A DNA stretch of 64,000 bases from Mycobacterium sp. SVM_VP21 (GCA_024758765.1 CP101406.1:4278001-4342000); one strand, 5' to 3'; shown: positions 1 to 9,873, counted from the stretch's first letter. The notes: a model not told the origin generated them from the sequence alone. Program-made: numbers and translations.

Positions 1-418
1 CGCCACCGGAGTGCTCCAGCATCAGCGGCACCGCCGCGATGGTCAGCGCGTGCGCGGTGGCGACATTGAACGTGAACGCGTCTTTGAGGTCTTTGGTCGA
101 CGTGGTCAGCAAGGTGTTGGGCATCGTTCCGCCGACGTTGTTGACGACGATGTCGAGCTTGCCGAAGGCCTCGACCGCTTCGGCGGCCAGCTTCGCCGTC
201 TCCTCGGGATGGGCGAGATCAGCGACCACGATGTGGGCGCGACGGCCCGTCGCACGGACCTGCTGCGCGACGGTCTCTAGTTCCGATTGGGTGCGTGACG
301 CGATCACCACGTTGGCGCCGGCTTCGGCGAACGCCACCGCGATGGCGGCGCCCAAGCCCCGGCCAGCGCCGGTAACGACGGCCGTTTGATTATCGATTCG
401 GAATTTGTCGAGTATCAC
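1..418 (-). CDS. Short-chain dehydrogenase/reductase, C-terminal part outside window
   Basis: The first ~139 residues of a classical SDR oxidoreductase are present; the gene runs off the left edge. The likely start is GTG at 418, giving [20 protein letters not shown]. The dinucleotide-binding TGxxxGxG motif reads TGAGRGLG, followed by the NNVGG strand-4 motif (normally NNAG). The catalytic Ser/Tyr/Lys lie outside the window. It closely resembles the Rv0927c type of SDR from memory. The substrate is unknown. It is divergent from the HNH gene at 541. Confidence 0.85.
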   Translation of the reverse strand, partial: MILDKFRIDNQTAVVTGAGRGLGAAIAVAFAEAGANVVIASRTQSELETVAQQVRATGRRAHIVVADLAHPEETAKLAAEAVEAFGKLDIVVNNVGGTMPNTLLTTSTKDLKDAFTFNVATAHALTIAAVPLMLEHSGG

Positions 419-527
419 GGCGCCACGCTAACAAGGATCGATCGTGAGCTGAACCCCTTTTTTTGAAACACGTTCTAACAAGATGCGGGTCTGCCGTGAG
501 TGCGCTGCGAACGTCAGTAGATTCGCG

Positions 528-548
528 TACAATCGAAAGTATGTTCGA
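528..548 (+). promoter_or_regulatory. Leaderless -10 element overlapped by LexA (SOS) box
   Basis: TCGAAAGTATGTTCGA at 533-548 matches the mycobacterial LexA consensus TCGAAC-N4-GTTCGA with one mismatch. A TANNNT -10 hexamer (TACAAT, 528-533) lies directly upstream and would place transcription start at the ATG at 541. LexA bound here would cover the -10, the start site and the first codons. SOS boxes before 13E12-family genes are known in M. tuberculosis; the leaderless start is inference. Confidence 0.72.
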
Positions 549-2019
549 TCAATCCCTTCCGTCATTGGAGGGCATCCGCGCGTGCGACGACGCGGGTCTG
601 GTCGACGCGATACAGGGGGCCGCGCGGATGCAGGCGGCTTTTCTGGCGCGGGTATTCGCAGCAGCGGCGGAGTTGTATCACCGCCGACTGGCCGAGCAGC
701 AGGTTGCCGCTCGGGAGATCTGGGCCATCGATGGCTGGGAGGCGGTGGCTGCGGAGATCGCGGCGGCTCAGGGCATCAGTCGGGGGCGGGCGGCGGGGCA
801 GTTGCGGCTGGGTTTGGCCTTGGCTGAGCGGTTGCCGAAGCTGGAGGCGTTGTTTGCGGCGGGCGTGGTCGATTACCAGGTGGTGGCCGCGGTGGTGCAT
901 CGCACCGAGTTGATGATCGATCCGGATGCGATCCCGCGGATGGATCGGTGGCTGGAGCGTAATGCGCCCCGGTGGGGCAAATGGTCGAGAGCCCGGATCG
1001 TCGAAGCGGTCGACTATTGGGTGCAGGTGGTGGAACCGGCCGCAGTGCGTGAAGCCCGCACCCTGGATCAATCTCGTCACATTCTGGTGACTCCGCAGCA
1101 TTCGGGGCTGGCGGAGATCTTCGGCGATGTGCGCACCGCCGATGCGTTGGCTTTCGACCATCGGCTCGATGAGTTGGCCGGCACGGTGTGCCCGGCGGAT
1201 CCGCGCACTAAGCAGCAGCGCCGCGCCGATGCCCTCTCGGCACTGACGGCGGGTGCGGCCATCATGGCGTGCGAATGCGGTTCGCCGGATTGCCCGGCAG
1301 CCACTGGCGAGGCATCGGTGGGTGCGGTGATGATCCATGTGATGGCCGAGCAGGCCACCCTTGAGGGCCGCTCGGAAGTGCCGGGGTATGTGCCCGGGTT
1401 CGGTGGCCTGCAGGCCGACGCGGTGCGCACGATCGCCAAATCGGCAAAGCTGCGGACGATCCGTCATCCGCGGGATGCGGCGCCGGAATCGGGGTATCGG
1501 CCGTCAGCGGCGCTGGCGGACTTCATCCGCTGCCGTGATCTGACGTGTCGGTTTCCCGGATGCGGCCGACCCGCCGAGGTCGCTGACATCGACCACACCG
1601 TGCCATGGCCGCTGGGTCCGACGCATCCGAGCAATCTGAAGTTGCTGTGCCGGCTTCACCATCTTTTGAAGACTTTTTGGGTCGGGCCTAATGGGTGGCG
1701 GGACCGTCAAGAACCTGACGGCACGGTGATCTGGACCGCGCCCACCGGGCACACCTATGTCACCAAACCCGGCGGGGCCCTGTACTTCCCGCAGTTAGCC
1801 AACCCCACCGGCGAGCTGGATCTGCCCGACTGGAAGCCGACCGGCGACCGCGGCGTAATGATGCCCACCCGCCGGCGTACCCGGGATCAAGATCGGGCCT
1901 ACCGGATCTGGCTGGAACGCAGCCACAACCAGGAACGCATCGCCGCCGCGGCGATCGAGGCCGCCGCCGCCGAACACGCCAGACGCATCGCCGCCGCAAA
2001 CGACCCGCCCCCGTTTTAG
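541..2019 (+). CDS. 13E12-family DUF222/HNH endonuclease protein
   Basis: A 492-residue protein with an N-terminal DUF222 helical region (about residues 15-330) and a C-terminal HNH nuclease fold (about 345-410). The HNH part reads CRDLTCRFPGCGRP, then DIDHTVPW and CRLHHLLK, which supply the zinc-cysteine pairs and HNH histidines. Members of this repeat family occur in many copies in mycobacterial genomes; their role is unclear, with suggested links to DNA damage and phage integration. The ATG at 541 is preferred over in-frame starts from 463 because a -10 and an SOS box sit right at it, although no ribosome-binding site does. The gene interrupts the order expected from M. tuberculosis between Rv0927c and ku. 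Confidence 0.85.
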   Translation: MFDQSLPSLEGIRACDDAGLVDAIQGAARMQAAFLARVFAAAAELYHRRLAEQQVAAREIWAIDGWEAVAAEIAAAQGISRGRAAGQLRLGLALAERLPKLEALFAAGVVDYQVVAAVVHRTELMIDPDAIPRMDRWLERNAPRWGKWSRARIVEAVDYWVQVVEPAAVREARTLDQSRHILVTPQHSGLAEIFGDVRTADALAFDHRLDELAGTVCPADPRTKQQRRADALSALTAGAAIMACECGSPDCPAATGEASVGAVMIHVMAEQATLEGRSEVPGYVPGFGGLQADAVRTIAKSAKLRTIRHPRDAAPESGYRPSAALADFIRCRDLTCRFPGCGRPAEVADIDHTVPWPLGPTHPSNLKLLCRLHHLLKTFWVGPNGWRDRQEPDGTVIWTAPTGHTYVTKPGGALYFPQLANPTGELDLPDWKPTGDRGVMMPTRRRTRDQDRAYRIWLERSHNQERIAAAAIEAAAAEHARRIAAANDPPPF

Positions 2020-2042
2020 CGAGGTCTGGTTGGCGGCATTCT

Positions 2043-2648
2043 ATGGTTGATGCCGTGACTTCGAACCTCGACCTGTCCGGCGCCTCAACCTGGTCGCCGC
2101 GCGAAGTCGAGCTGTTAGAAGTCACCTTGGCGCTGCTGCAGGAGAACGGCTATGACCGGTTGACGGTTGACGCGGTTGCGGCCACCGCGCGAGCGAGTAA
2201 GGCCACGGTCTACCGGCGCTGGCCGTCGAAGGCCGAATTGGTGTTGGCGGCGTTCACCGAGGGCATCCGTCAGGCCGCGACCCCACCCGACACCGGCACG
2301 CTGCGCGGCGATCTGTTGCGACTGGGTGAGCTGGTCTGCCAACAGGTCGAGCAGCACGCCGGCACCATGCGTGCCGTGTTGGTGGAGGTATCGCGCAATC
2401 CCGCGCTGAACGAGGTGATGCAGCACCAGTTCATCGATCAGCGCAAGGCGTTGGTCCTGCACATTCTGGGGCAAGCCGTCGATCGTGGCGAGATCGACGC
2501 CGACGCCGTTGATGACGACCTTTGGGACGTGTTGCCGGGATATCTGATCTTCCGGTCCCTGGTCTCGGGTCGGATGCCCACGGCGCGCACCGTGGCGGAC
2601 CTCGTCGATCAGGTGATTCTCCCGGGTCTCACCCGACGGCTCGGCTGA
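2043..2648 (+). CDS. TetR-family repressor of adjacent mmpS-mmpL
   Basis: A 201-residue TetR regulator. The N-terminal helix-turn-helix spans residues ~20-65 ([20 protein letters not shown], then WPSKAELV), and the C-terminal ligand domain resembles other actinobacterial TetR proteins. It lies upstream of and co-directional with mmpS-mmpL, with a palindromic operator in between. It is a clear paralogue of the regulator at 32937, which sits beside a second mmpS-mmpL pair. The start is uncertain: ATG 2043 has no convincing Shine-Dalgarno, and a TATGGT -10-like hexamer at 2042-2047 would favour a leaderless GTG at 2055. Confidence 0.9.
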   Translation: MVDAVTSNLDLSGASTWSPREVELLEVTLALLQENGYDRLTVDAVAATARASKATVYRRWPSKAELVLAAFTEGIRQAATPPDTGTLRGDLLRLGELVCQQVEQHAGTMRAVLVEVSRNPALNEVMQHQFIDQRKALVLHILGQAVDRGEIDADAVDDDLWDVLPGYLIFRSLVSGRMPTARTVADLVDQVILPGLTRRLG

Positions 2649-2682
2649 CGTCGCCCGCACAAGATCGCGGTGCCGCAGACTA

Positions 2683-2711
2683 TTGAACCGTACGGTTCCG
2701 TACCGTACGCT
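2683..2711 (+). promoter_or_regulatory. mmpS promoter filled by palindromic TetR operator
   Basis: The -35 is TTGAAC (2683-2688) and the -10 is TACGCT (2706-2711), separated by exactly 17 bp. The perfect palindrome GAACCGTACGGTTC (2685-2698) plus an extension CGTACCG fills the spacer and part of the -35. A related sequence lies in the second mmpS-mmpL/TetR intergenic region at 32854-32874. A repressor bound here would block RNA polymerase. Confidence 0.72.
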
Positions 2712-2752
2712 AATTTTCATTCGAGCAGCCCACCGATATCGGGAGGCTTCCG

Positions 2753-3199
2753 GTGCAGAGACCGTCGCTTTTCCCCCTGGTCCGGCGTGGGTGGATGGTC
2801 TTGGTGGCACTCGCGGTAGTCGCCGTCGCGGCGTTCTGCGTGTATCGACTGCACGGCATCTTCGGCTCGGGCGACACCACGTCGACCAGCAGCGAGGGCG
2901 CCGAGGAAATCGTCCCGTTCAACCCCAAGGACGTCGTCAACGAGGTCTTCGGCGCCCCGGGGGCTGTCGCCACCATCAACTATCTCGATGTCAACGCCGC
3001 CCCTCAGCAGGTCATCGATGCCCCGCTGCCCTGGAGATACCAGGCGACGACCACCGAGCCGGCCGTCATCGCCGATCTGCGGGCACAGGGCAACGGCGAC
3101 ACGCTGGGCTGTCGCATCGTGATCGACGGCGAGCTCAAGGACGAGAGGACCGCGAACGCCGTGAGCGCCTACATCTACTGCTTGGACAAGTCCGGATGA
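2753..3199 (+). CDS. mmpS: MmpS-family membrane accessory protein
   Basis: A 148-residue protein with an N-terminal membrane anchor (residues ~13-33) and a periplasmic beta-sandwich domain with two conserved cysteines (LGCRIVIDG and YIYCLDK). MmpS proteins work with MmpL exporters in lipid or siderophore transport. GTG 2753 is preceded by GGGAGG at a 6-nt spacing. The stop overlaps the mmpL start by ATGA, indicating translational coupling. The substrate cannot be read from the sequence. Confidence 0.93.
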   Translation: MQRPSLFPLVRRGWMVLVALAVVAVAAFCVYRLHGIFGSGDTTSTSSEGAEEIVPFNPKDVVNEVFGAPGAVATINYLDVNAAPQQVIDAPLPWRYQATTTEPAVIADLRAQGNGDTLGCRIVIDGELKDERTANAVSAYIYCLDKSG

Positions 3200-6012
3200 G
3201 CGGGCCCGGCCAGCGGCCCTTCTGGCCACGCACCATCCGCCACCTGGCGCTGCCGATCGTGCTGTTCTGGGTGGCGCTGGCCGCCGTGACAAACAGCCTC
3301 GTGCCGCAACTGGAGGTCGTGGCCGAAGCCCACAACGTGGGGATGAGCTCCCACGACGCGCCGTCGTACCAGGCGGCGAAGCGCATCGGAAAAGTGTTCC
3401 AGCAGTACGACACCGACAGCGCGGCGATGATCGTCATCGAAGGCGATCAGCCGCTCGGCGCCGACGCGCACCGGTTCTACGACACCCTGGTCGGCAAGCT
3501 GAAGGACGACACCCGACACGTCCAGCACATCCAGGATTTCTGGGGCGATCCGCTGACCGCCGCCGGTTCGCAGAGCAACGACGGCAAAGCGGCACTGGCG
3601 CAGGTGTTTCTGGCCGGAAGCCAGGGCGAGACGTTGGCCAATGAGTCGGTGGCCGCCGTCCGCGACATCGTCGAACACACGCCGGCGCCGCCCGGCGTGC
3701 ACGCGTATGTGACGGGCGCCGCCCCGCTGGTTGCCGACCAGTTCTCGGTCGGCAGCGAGGGCACCAACAAGGTCACCGCGATCACCTTCCTGGTGATCGC
3801 GCTCATGCTGTTCGCGGTCTACCGCTCGGTCGGCACCACCGTGCTCGCGCTGCTCACTGTCGCCATCGAGATGGCTGCCGCGCGTGGATTCGTCGCCTTC
3901 CTCGGCTACCGCGAGATCATCGGACTATCAACGTACTCAACGAATCTGTTGACCCTGCTCGCGATCGCCGCGGGAACCGACTACGCGATCTTCATCATCA
4001 GCCGCTACCAGGAGGCGCGCGCGGCCGGTGAAGATCGCGAGACGGCGTTCTACACCATGTACCGCGGCACCGCCCACGTCGTGATCGGCTCGGGCCTGAC
4101 CATTGCCGGTGCCGTGTACTGCCTGACCTTCACCCGGCTGCCCTACTTCCACACCCTGGGGCTGCCCGCCGCCATCGGCATTTTCGTCGCGCTGATCGCC
4201 GCGCTCACCCTGACGTCGGCGGTGCTCACGCTGTGCAGCCGGTTCGGATTCTTCGAGCCCACCCGGGCGATGCGGACCCGCGGCTGGCGCCGGATCGGTG
4301 CCGCCATCGTCCGGTGGCCCGGGCCGATCCTGGTGGTGGCGTGCGGCGTGGCCCTGATCGGGCTGCTTGCCCTGCCGGGCTACAAGACCAGCTACGACGC
4401 CCGTCTCTACATGCCGGATCGTGCCCCGGCCAACATCGGCTACGCGGCCGCCGAACGACATTTCTCGCAGGCCCGGCTCAATCCAGAACTGCTGATGATC
4501 GAGTCCGACCACGACCTGCGCAGCCCGGCGTCCTTCCTCGTCTTGGAGCGAGTCGCCAAGGCCGTGTTCCACACGCCGGGTATCGCCAAAGTGCAGTCGA
4601 TGACACGCCCGTTGGGCACGCCGCTGAAGCACACGTCGATACCGTTTTCGGTCGGCCAGGGAAACGTCGCCCAGACCCAGAATCTGAAGTATCAGATGGA
4701 CCGGGCGGCCGATCTGCTCAAGCAGGCGGCCGAAGCCGAGAAGTCGGTCCACACACTGGAACAGCAATATGCGCTGCAGCAGCAGCTCGCCAACGCCACC
4801 CACACCCAGACCCAGAGCTTTCACGACACCGTCGCCCTCACCAACGACCTGCGTGACCAGATCGCGAACTTCGACGACTTCTTCCGGCCGATTCGCAGTT
4901 ACTTCTACTGGGAACCGCACTGCTTCGACATCCCCGTGTGCGCGGCGCTGCGCAACGTGTTCGACCTGCAGGACGGCATCGACAAGCTCAGCGAAAAGCT
5001 CGAACAGCTCACCACGGCCTTCGACCAATTGGACGCCCTGCAACCACAGCTGGTGGAACTGATCCCGTCCCAGATCGAAAGCCAACGGGTCAACCGCGAC
5101 CTGGCGCTGAACAACTACGCCACCAACTCCGGGATCAGCGACCAGTCCGCCGCGGCCAACGACAACCCGGCCGCCATGGGCCAGGCCTTCGACGAAGCCA
5201 AGAACGACGACTCGTTCTACCTGCCGCCGGAAGCGTTCGACAACGCCGAATTCAAACGCGGCATGAAACTGTTCATGTCGCCGGACGGCAAAGCGGCGCA
5301 GATGATCATCACCCACGAGGGCGACCCGGCTACCCCGGAGGGCATCGCGCACATCGACTCGATTCGCAACGCCGCCAAGGAAGCGGTCAAAGGGACCCCG
5401 CTGCAGGGTTCGCACATCTACCTCGCCGGCACCGCCTCGACCTACAAGGACATCGCCGACGCCGCCAAATACGACCTGCTGATCGCCGGGATCGCTGCGC
5501 TGAGCCTGATTCTGCTGATCATGATGATCATCACCCGCAGCCTGGTCGCCGCGATCGTCATCGTGGGCACCGTTGCGCTTTCGCTGGGCGCCTCGTTCGG
5601 GCTGTCGGTGCTGGTATGGCAGTACCTGTTCGGCATCCATCTGTACTGGATCGTGTTGGCCCTGGCCGTCATTCTGTTGCTGGCGGTGGGCTCGGACTAC
5701 AACCTGCTGTTGATCTCGCGGTTCAAGGAGGAGATCGGCGCCGGCATAAACACCGGGATCATCCGGGCGATGGGCGGCACGGGTTCGGTGGTGACCGCCG
5801 CCGGGCTGGTGTTTTCCGCGACCATGGCCTCGTTCATCTTCAGCGACCTGCGGATCCTCGGCCAGATCGGCACCACGATCGCGCTCGGCCTGCTGTTCGA
5901 CACGCTGATCGTGCGATCGTTCATGACGCCGTCGATCGCGGCGCTGCTCGGACGCTGGTTCTGGTGGCCGCAACGGGTGCGTCAACGGCCCGCGGCGACC
6001 GCAAGCAGTTAA
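3196..6012 (+). CDS. mmpL: MmpL-family RND transporter
   Basis: A 938-residue inner-membrane RND exporter. A first transmembrane helix near residue 20 is followed by a periplasmic loop, a bundle containing the proton-relay motif [16 protein letters not shown], and a second large periplasmic domain with coiled-coil-like Gln/Leu-rich stretches and a Cys pair (HCFDIPVC). A second bundle contains [15 protein letters not shown]. This is the MmpL4/5-like architecture, with both Asp-Tyr pairs intact. ATG 3196 overlaps the mmpS stop, so the pair forms an operon under the upstream TetR. It is a full-length paralogue of the MmpL at 29465. The cargo is unknown. Confidence 0.95.
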   Translation: MSGPGQRPFWPRTIRHLALPIVLFWVALAAVTNSLVPQLEVVAEAHNVGMSSHDAPSYQAAKRIGKVFQQYDTDSAAMIVIEGDQPLGADAHRFYDTLVGKLKDDTRHVQHIQDFWGDPLTAAGSQSNDGKAALAQVFLAGSQGETLANESVAAVRDIVEHTPAPPGVHAYVTGAAPLVADQFSVGSEGTNKVTAITFLVIALMLFAVYRSVGTTVLALLTVAIEMAAARGFVAFLGYREIIGLSTYSTNLLTLLAIAAGTDYAIFIISRYQEARAAGEDRETAFYTMYRGTAHVVIGSGLTIAGAVYCLTFTRLPYFHTLGLPAAIGIFVALIAALTLTSAVLTLCSRFGFFEPTRAMRTRGWRRIGAAIVRWPGPILVVACGVALIGLLALPGYKTSYDARLYMPDRAPANIGYAAAERHFSQARLNPELLMIESDHDLRSPASFLVLERVAKAVFHTPGIAKVQSMTRPLGTPLKHTSIPFSVGQGNVAQTQNLKYQMDRAADLLKQAAEAEKSVHTLEQQYALQQQLANATHTQTQSFHDTVALTNDLRDQIANFDDFFRPIRSYFYWEPHCFDIPVCAALRNVFDLQDGIDKLSEKLEQLTTAFDQLDALQPQLVELIPSQIESQRVNRDLALNNYATNSGISDQSAAANDNPAAMGQAFDEAKNDDSFYLPPEAFDNAEFKRGMKLFMSPDGKAAQMIITHEGDPATPEGIAHIDSIRNAAKEAVKGTPLQGSHIYLAGTASTYKDIADAAKYDLLIAGIAALSLILLIMMIITRSLVAAIVIVGTVALSLGASFGLSVLVWQYLFGIHLYWIVLALAVILLLAVGSDYNLLLISRFKEEIGAGINTGIIRAMGGTGSVVTAAGLVFSATMASFIFSDLRILGQIGTTIALGLLFDTLIVRSFMTPSIAALLGRWFWWPQRVRQRPAATASS

Positions 6013-6017
6013 GCCCA

Positions 6018-6881
6018 CTACTTCTTGGCCGGAGCTCTTTTCGCCGGAGCCTTTTTCGCGGGCGCCTTCTTGGCCGGTGCCTTCGCGGCAGAGGATCGCT
6101 TCTTCACGCTGGCCTCGAGCTTGGCCAGTAGATCGGAAACATCTTCGGTCGCATCCAGTTCGGCGGGACGCTCCTCGGGGGTGAACGCTTCGTCGCCTTC
6201 GAGTTTGGCCGCGATCAACTCGTGCAACTGCTCCTGATACGTGTCGTGGTAGCGGTCCGGGTCGAAATCGTCGGCCATCGACTCGACCACTTGCCCGGCC
6301 ATCTTCAGCTCGGCCGGCTTGATCTCAACCTTGGTGTCCAGCGCGGGGAAGTCGGGGTCGCGAATCTCGTCTGGCCACAGCAGGGTGTGCACCACCATCA
6401 CGTCGCGCTTGGAGAAATCCTTGACCCGCAGCGCCGCCAGCCGGGTCTTGTTGCGCAAGGTGAAGTGCACGATCGCCACCCGGTCGGTGTCAGCCAGGGT
6501 CTTGGCCAGCAGCACATAGGATTTGATCGACTTCGACGCGGGCTCCAGAAAGTAGCTGCGGTCATAGAGCATCGGGTCCAGGTCAGCGGCCGGGACGAAC
6601 TCCAGTACGGCGATCTCATGGTCGCGCTCCTCGGGGAGGTTCGCGATGTCGTCGTCGGTGATCACCACCATCCGCCCGTCGTCGGACTCATACGCCCGCG
6701 CGATGTCGCCGTAGTCGACGACTTCGCCGCACTCCTCGCACACTCTCCGGTAGCGGATTCGCCCGTGGTCCTTGGCGTGCACCTGCCGGAACTTGATGTC
6801 ATGGTCCTCGGTGGCGCTATAGACCTTCACCGGCACGTTGACCAGACCGAATGCGATCGAACCCTTCCAGATGGAACGCAT
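6018..6881 (-). CDS. ku: Ku DNA end-binding protein
   Basis: A 287-residue bacterial Ku homodimer subunit that binds double-strand break ends and recruits LigD for non-homologous end joining. It begins MRSIWKGSIAFGLVNVPVKV and includes a CEECG zinc-like pair (residues ~46-49). The C terminus is a Lys/Ala/Pro tail of repeated APAKK units (last ~25 residues), as in mycobacterial Ku proteins that use lysine tails for DNA threading. ATG 6881 is chosen because the family starts at MRSIWKG. It converges with mmpL (5-bp gap), and ligD is close by in the opposite direction. Confidence 0.97.
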   Translation of the reverse strand: MRSIWKGSIAFGLVNVPVKVYSATEDHDIKFRQVHAKDHGRIRYRRVCEECGEVVDYGDIARAYESDDGRMVVITDDDIANLPEERDHEIAVLEFVPAADLDPMLYDRSYFLEPASKSIKSYVLLAKTLADTDRVAIVHFTLRNKTRLAALRVKDFSKRDVMVVHTLLWPDEIRDPDFPALDTKVEIKPAELKMAGQVVESMADDFDPDRYHDTYQEQLHELIAAKLEGDEAFTPEERPAELDATEDVSDLLAKLEASVKKRSSAAKAPAKKAPAKKAPAKRAPAKK

Positions 6882-6922
6882 GAGGCCAGTATGCCCACCC
6901 GGGCGAGCGGGCAACCGGCATT

Positions 6923-7046
6923 GGGATTAGCCGCGTCCCCGGCTGGACCACATAGGGGTGGTGCCCGGCTCCGAGCGACAGCTGCGGGAGCGTGGCCGAG
7001 CCCACGGCGATTTGTCGCAGCGAAGGCGGGCAACTCTCCTAATCCC
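6923..7046 (-). other. Candidate structured RNA or repeat upstream of ku
   Basis: The 207-bp gap between ku and the DUF7144 gene has perfectly complementary ends, GGGATTAG (6923-6930) and CTAATCCC (7039-7046). Inside are short perfect hairpins, including GCGA/TCGC around a 4-nt loop and ACCAC/GTGGT. On the minus strand this lies directly before ku and resembles a multi-hairpin leader closed by one helix. I do not recognise a riboswitch class, and a dispersed repeat is equally possible. Confidence 0.3.
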
Positions 7047-7088
7047 CTGAGCTCGGCCCAGAGGGGTTTAGTGCCGTTTTGTGTTGGT

Positions 7089-7508
7089 TCAGTGCGAGGG
7101 TCGCCAGGCGCTGACCGCCCAGATCACGATGACATCGAGCGCGATCACGATGATCGCCCAGACCGGATAGTGCGGCAGCCACAGGAACATGCCCACGATC
7201 GACATCGAAGCCATCACCACCGCGGCCACCCGGGCCCACGACTTACCCCAGAACAGGCCGAACGCGACCACGATCAGGGCCACCCCCAGCACGATGAGAA
7301 CCCAGCCCCACACCGTGGTGTTGAACTCGTAGATGTAGTCCAGGTCTCCCTGTCCGACGACGACCAGGTCGTCGCCGCCCAGTGCGGAAATGCCCTGAAG
7401 GACGGTCAGCAGCGCCGAGGTCAGGATCAGTGCGGCGGCGGCGAACGTCGCACTGCCGGCCACCACCTGCTTGGCCGGGAGGTGTTGTTGGGGTGGGGTG
7501 TCGCTCAT
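7089..7508 (-). CDS. DUF7144-type four-helix membrane protein
   Basis: A 139-residue integral membrane protein with four predicted helices (about residues 15-38, 63-83, 88-106 and 112-132) and the conserved pattern WGWVLIVLGVALI followed by WLPHYPVWAIIVIALDVIVIWA. It matches the small actinobacterial membrane family now named DUF7144 (from memory); no function is known. ATG 7508 has AGGAGA upstream. It is divergent from ligD with a 76-bp gap, and the candidate structured element and ku lie downstream. Confidence 0.8.
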   Translation of the reverse strand: MSDTPPQQHLPAKQVVAGSATFAAAALILTSALLTVLQGISALGGDDLVVVGQGDLDYIYEFNTTVWGWVLIVLGVALIVVAFGLFWGKSWARVAAVVMASMSIVGMFLWLPHYPVWAIIVIALDVIVIWAVSAWRPSH

Positions 7509-7584
7509 CGACGTCTCCTGACTTCGGGGGAAGAACGAGACAACGCTACGCCCGTGGCCGTCGAACTCGACGTAGGTTGGCAGC

Positions 7585-9870
7585 ATGGGCGCGAAGTCCT
7601 TCACGACCCGGGTCAAGCTGACCAACGCCGACAAGGTGCTTTACCCCATCACGGGCACCACCAAGGCCGAGGTCTACGACTACTACACCCGAATCGCCGA
7701 AGTGATGCTGCCGCACATCGCGGGCCGTCCCGCGACCCGCAAGCGCTGGCCCAACGGTGTCGACCAGGGATCCTTCTTCGAAAAGAACCTCGCCTCCTCG
7801 GCGCCCGCCTGGTTGCCCCGCGCCGCAATGCAACACCGCTCCGGCATCACCACCTACCCGATCATCGAAGACCGCGACGGCCTCGCCTGGATCGCCCAGC
7901 AGGCTGCACTGGAAGTTCACGTTCCGCAGTGGCGCTTCGAGGCGCAGTGGTCCCATGGCGGGAAGGTGCTCAAGCCCGGCCTGGCGACGCGTCTGGTCTT
8001 CGACCTCGACCCCGGCGAGGGCGTGACGATGAGCCAGCTCGCCGAGGTGGCGCGGGCCATCCGGGACCTGATGTCCGAGCTGGGGCTGGACACCTTCCCG
8101 GTGACCAGCGGCAGCAAGGGCGTGCACGTCTATGCCGCCCTCGAGCGCCCGGTGAGCAGCGCCGGTGCGGTCACCGTGGCCAAACGCGTTGCGCAACAAC
8201 TCGAAAGCTCGATGCCCGAGCTGGTGACTGCGACCATGGCCAAGAAGCTGCGGGCCGGCAAGGTCTTTGTCGACTGGAGCCAGAACAACGCGGCCAAGAC
8301 CACCGTCGCGCCGTACTCGCTGCGCGGCCGAGACCATCCGACGGTCGCCGCCCCACGCACCTGGGCCGAGCTGGACGACCCGGACTTGCGGCAGCTGCGC
8401 TTTGACGAAGTGCTGGACCGGGTGGCACGCGACGGCGACCTTTTGGCCGGCTTGGATGGCCCCCTGGAAGGCCAAGATCGCCTTGCCGTGTACCGGGCCA
8501 AGCGCGATGCGGGCCGGACGCCGGAACCGGTGCCGGCCGCGGCGCCGGCGCCGGGGGAGGGCAACAGCTTTGTCATCCAGGAGCACCACGCCCGCCGGCT
8601 GCACTACGACTTCCGGCTGGAGCGCGACGGGGTGTTGGTGAGCTGGGCGGTGCCCAAGAACCTTCCGGAGACCACGTCGGTCAACCACCTCGCGGTGCGC
8701 ACTGAAGACCACCCGCTGGAATACGGCAGCTTCGAAGGCACCATCCCCAAGGGCGAGTACGGCGCGGGCACCGTGCGCATCTGGGATTCGGGAACCTATG
8801 TGACCGAGAAGTTCGAGGACACCCCCGAGAAGGGTGAGGTGATCGTCGTACTCGCCGGCAGCCGGATCTCCGGGCGATACGCACTGATCCGTACCGGCGG
8901 AGACCAGTGGCTGGCGCACCGGATGAAAGACCAGCAGGCATTCACGTTCAACGAGCTGGCGCCGATGCTGGCCACCCACGGCTCGGTGACGCGCCTGGAC
9001 GCCGGCCAGTGGGCTTTCGAAGGCAAGTGGGACGGCTACCGGCTGCTGGTGGACGCCGATCACGGCCGGGTCCGATTGCGTGCCCGCAGCGGACGCGACG
9101 TGACCGGCGAATACCCGCAGCTGCCATTTCCGGCCGCCGACCTGGCCGAGCACCACGTGGTGCTCGATGGTGAACTCGTCGCACTCGACGACCACGGTGT
9201 CCCCAGCTTCGCCGCGATGCAGAACAGCGCCCGTTCGACGCGCCTGGCGTTCTGGGCTTTCGACCTGCTCTATCTCGATGGGCGCCCGCTGTTGCGGGTG
9301 GCCTATCGGGATCGTCGCCGGCTCCTGGAAACCCTGGCGCGCGGAACCGATCTGGTGGTCAAAGATCTGTTGGCGCCCGACGGCGCGAAGGCGCTCGAAC
9401 AGTCGCGCAAGCTGGGTTGGGAAGGGGTGATCGCCAAGAAGTGGGATTCGCCCTACCAGGCGGGGCGTCGTTCGACGGTGTGGGTCAAGGAGAAATATTG
9501 GCGGACCCAGGAGGTGGTGATCGGCGGTTGGCGGGCTGGCGAGGGGGCTCGCGGCGGGGGGATCGGGTCGCTGCTGATGGGCATTCCCGAGGGTGATGAC
9601 GGTTTGCGTTTCGTCGGCCGGGTCGGTACGGGTTTCACGGAGCGCCAGCTGGCCGCCCTGAAGAAGATGTTGGTGCCGCTCCGCGCCGGCGAATCACCTT
9701 TCGGGGCACCGCTTCCCACGGCGGACGCCAAGGGTGTCACATTCGTGGAGCCGACCGTGGTGGGCGAAGTGCGCTTCAGTGAACGCACGGCTGATGGCCG
9801 GTTGCGCCAGCCCAGCTGGCGCGGACTGCGGCCCGATAAGACCCCCGACGATGTGGTGGGTGAGGATTGA
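7585..9870 (+). CDS. ligD: Multifunctional ATP-dependent DNA ligase D
   Basis: A 761-residue NHEJ enzyme with domains in the mycobacterial order. The primase/polymerase (residues ~1-290) has metal-binding FDLDPGEG and FVDWSQN. The 3'-phosphoesterase (~325-460) has HHARRLHYDFRLERDG. The ligase (~470-760) has motif I EGKWDGYR with catalytic Lys481. All catalytic motifs are intact. It works with Ku (6018-6881) to process and seal broken ends. The FAH-family gene follows after 3 bp and is probably co-transcribed. Confidence 0.97.
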   Translation: MGAKSFTTRVKLTNADKVLYPITGTTKAEVYDYYTRIAEVMLPHIAGRPATRKRWPNGVDQGSFFEKNLASSAPAWLPRAAMQHRSGITTYPIIEDRDGLAWIAQQAALEVHVPQWRFEAQWSHGGKVLKPGLATRLVFDLDPGEGVTMSQLAEVARAIRDLMSELGLDTFPVTSGSKGVHVYAALERPVSSAGAVTVAKRVAQQLESSMPELVTATMAKKLRAGKVFVDWSQNNAAKTTVAPYSLRGRDHPTVAAPRTWAELDDPDLRQLRFDEVLDRVARDGDLLAGLDGPLEGQDRLAVYRAKRDAGRTPEPVPAAAPAPGEGNSFVIQEHHARRLHYDFRLERDGVLVSWAVPKNLPETTSVNHLAVRTEDHPLEYGSFEGTIPKGEYGAGTVRIWDSGTYVTEKFEDTPEKGEVIVVLAGSRISGRYALIRTGGDQWLAHRMKDQQAFTFNELAPMLATHGSVTRLDAGQWAFEGKWDGYRLLVDADHGRVRLRARSGRDVTGEYPQLPFPAADLAEHHVVLDGELVALDDHGVPSFAAMQNSARSTRLAFWAFDLLYLDGRPLLRVAYRDRRRLLETLARGTDLVVKDLLAPDGAKALEQSRKLGWEGVIAKKWDSPYQAGRRSTVWVKEKYWRTQEVVIGGWRAGEGARGGGIGSLLMGIPEGDDGLRFVGRVGTGFTERQLAALKKMLVPLRAGESPFGAPLPTADAKGVTFVEPTVVGEVRFSERTADGRLRQPSWRGLRPDKTPDDVVGED

Positions 9871-9873
9871 CCG

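Noticed and set aside
3937..6018. 693-residue open frame on the minus strand
   Set aside because: It lies antisense to mmpL, is Arg/Gly/His-rich with no family motifs, and is a GC-rich shadow of the real gene.
6923..7046. Structured region before ku considered as a c-di-AMP, cobalamin, SAM-IV or M-box riboswitch
   Set aside because: None of the conserved core motifs I know for these classes could be placed in either strand.
6222..8405. 727-residue plus-strand frame across ku and the start of ligD
   Set aside because: It crosses three well-supported genes in other frames and shows no conserved domain.
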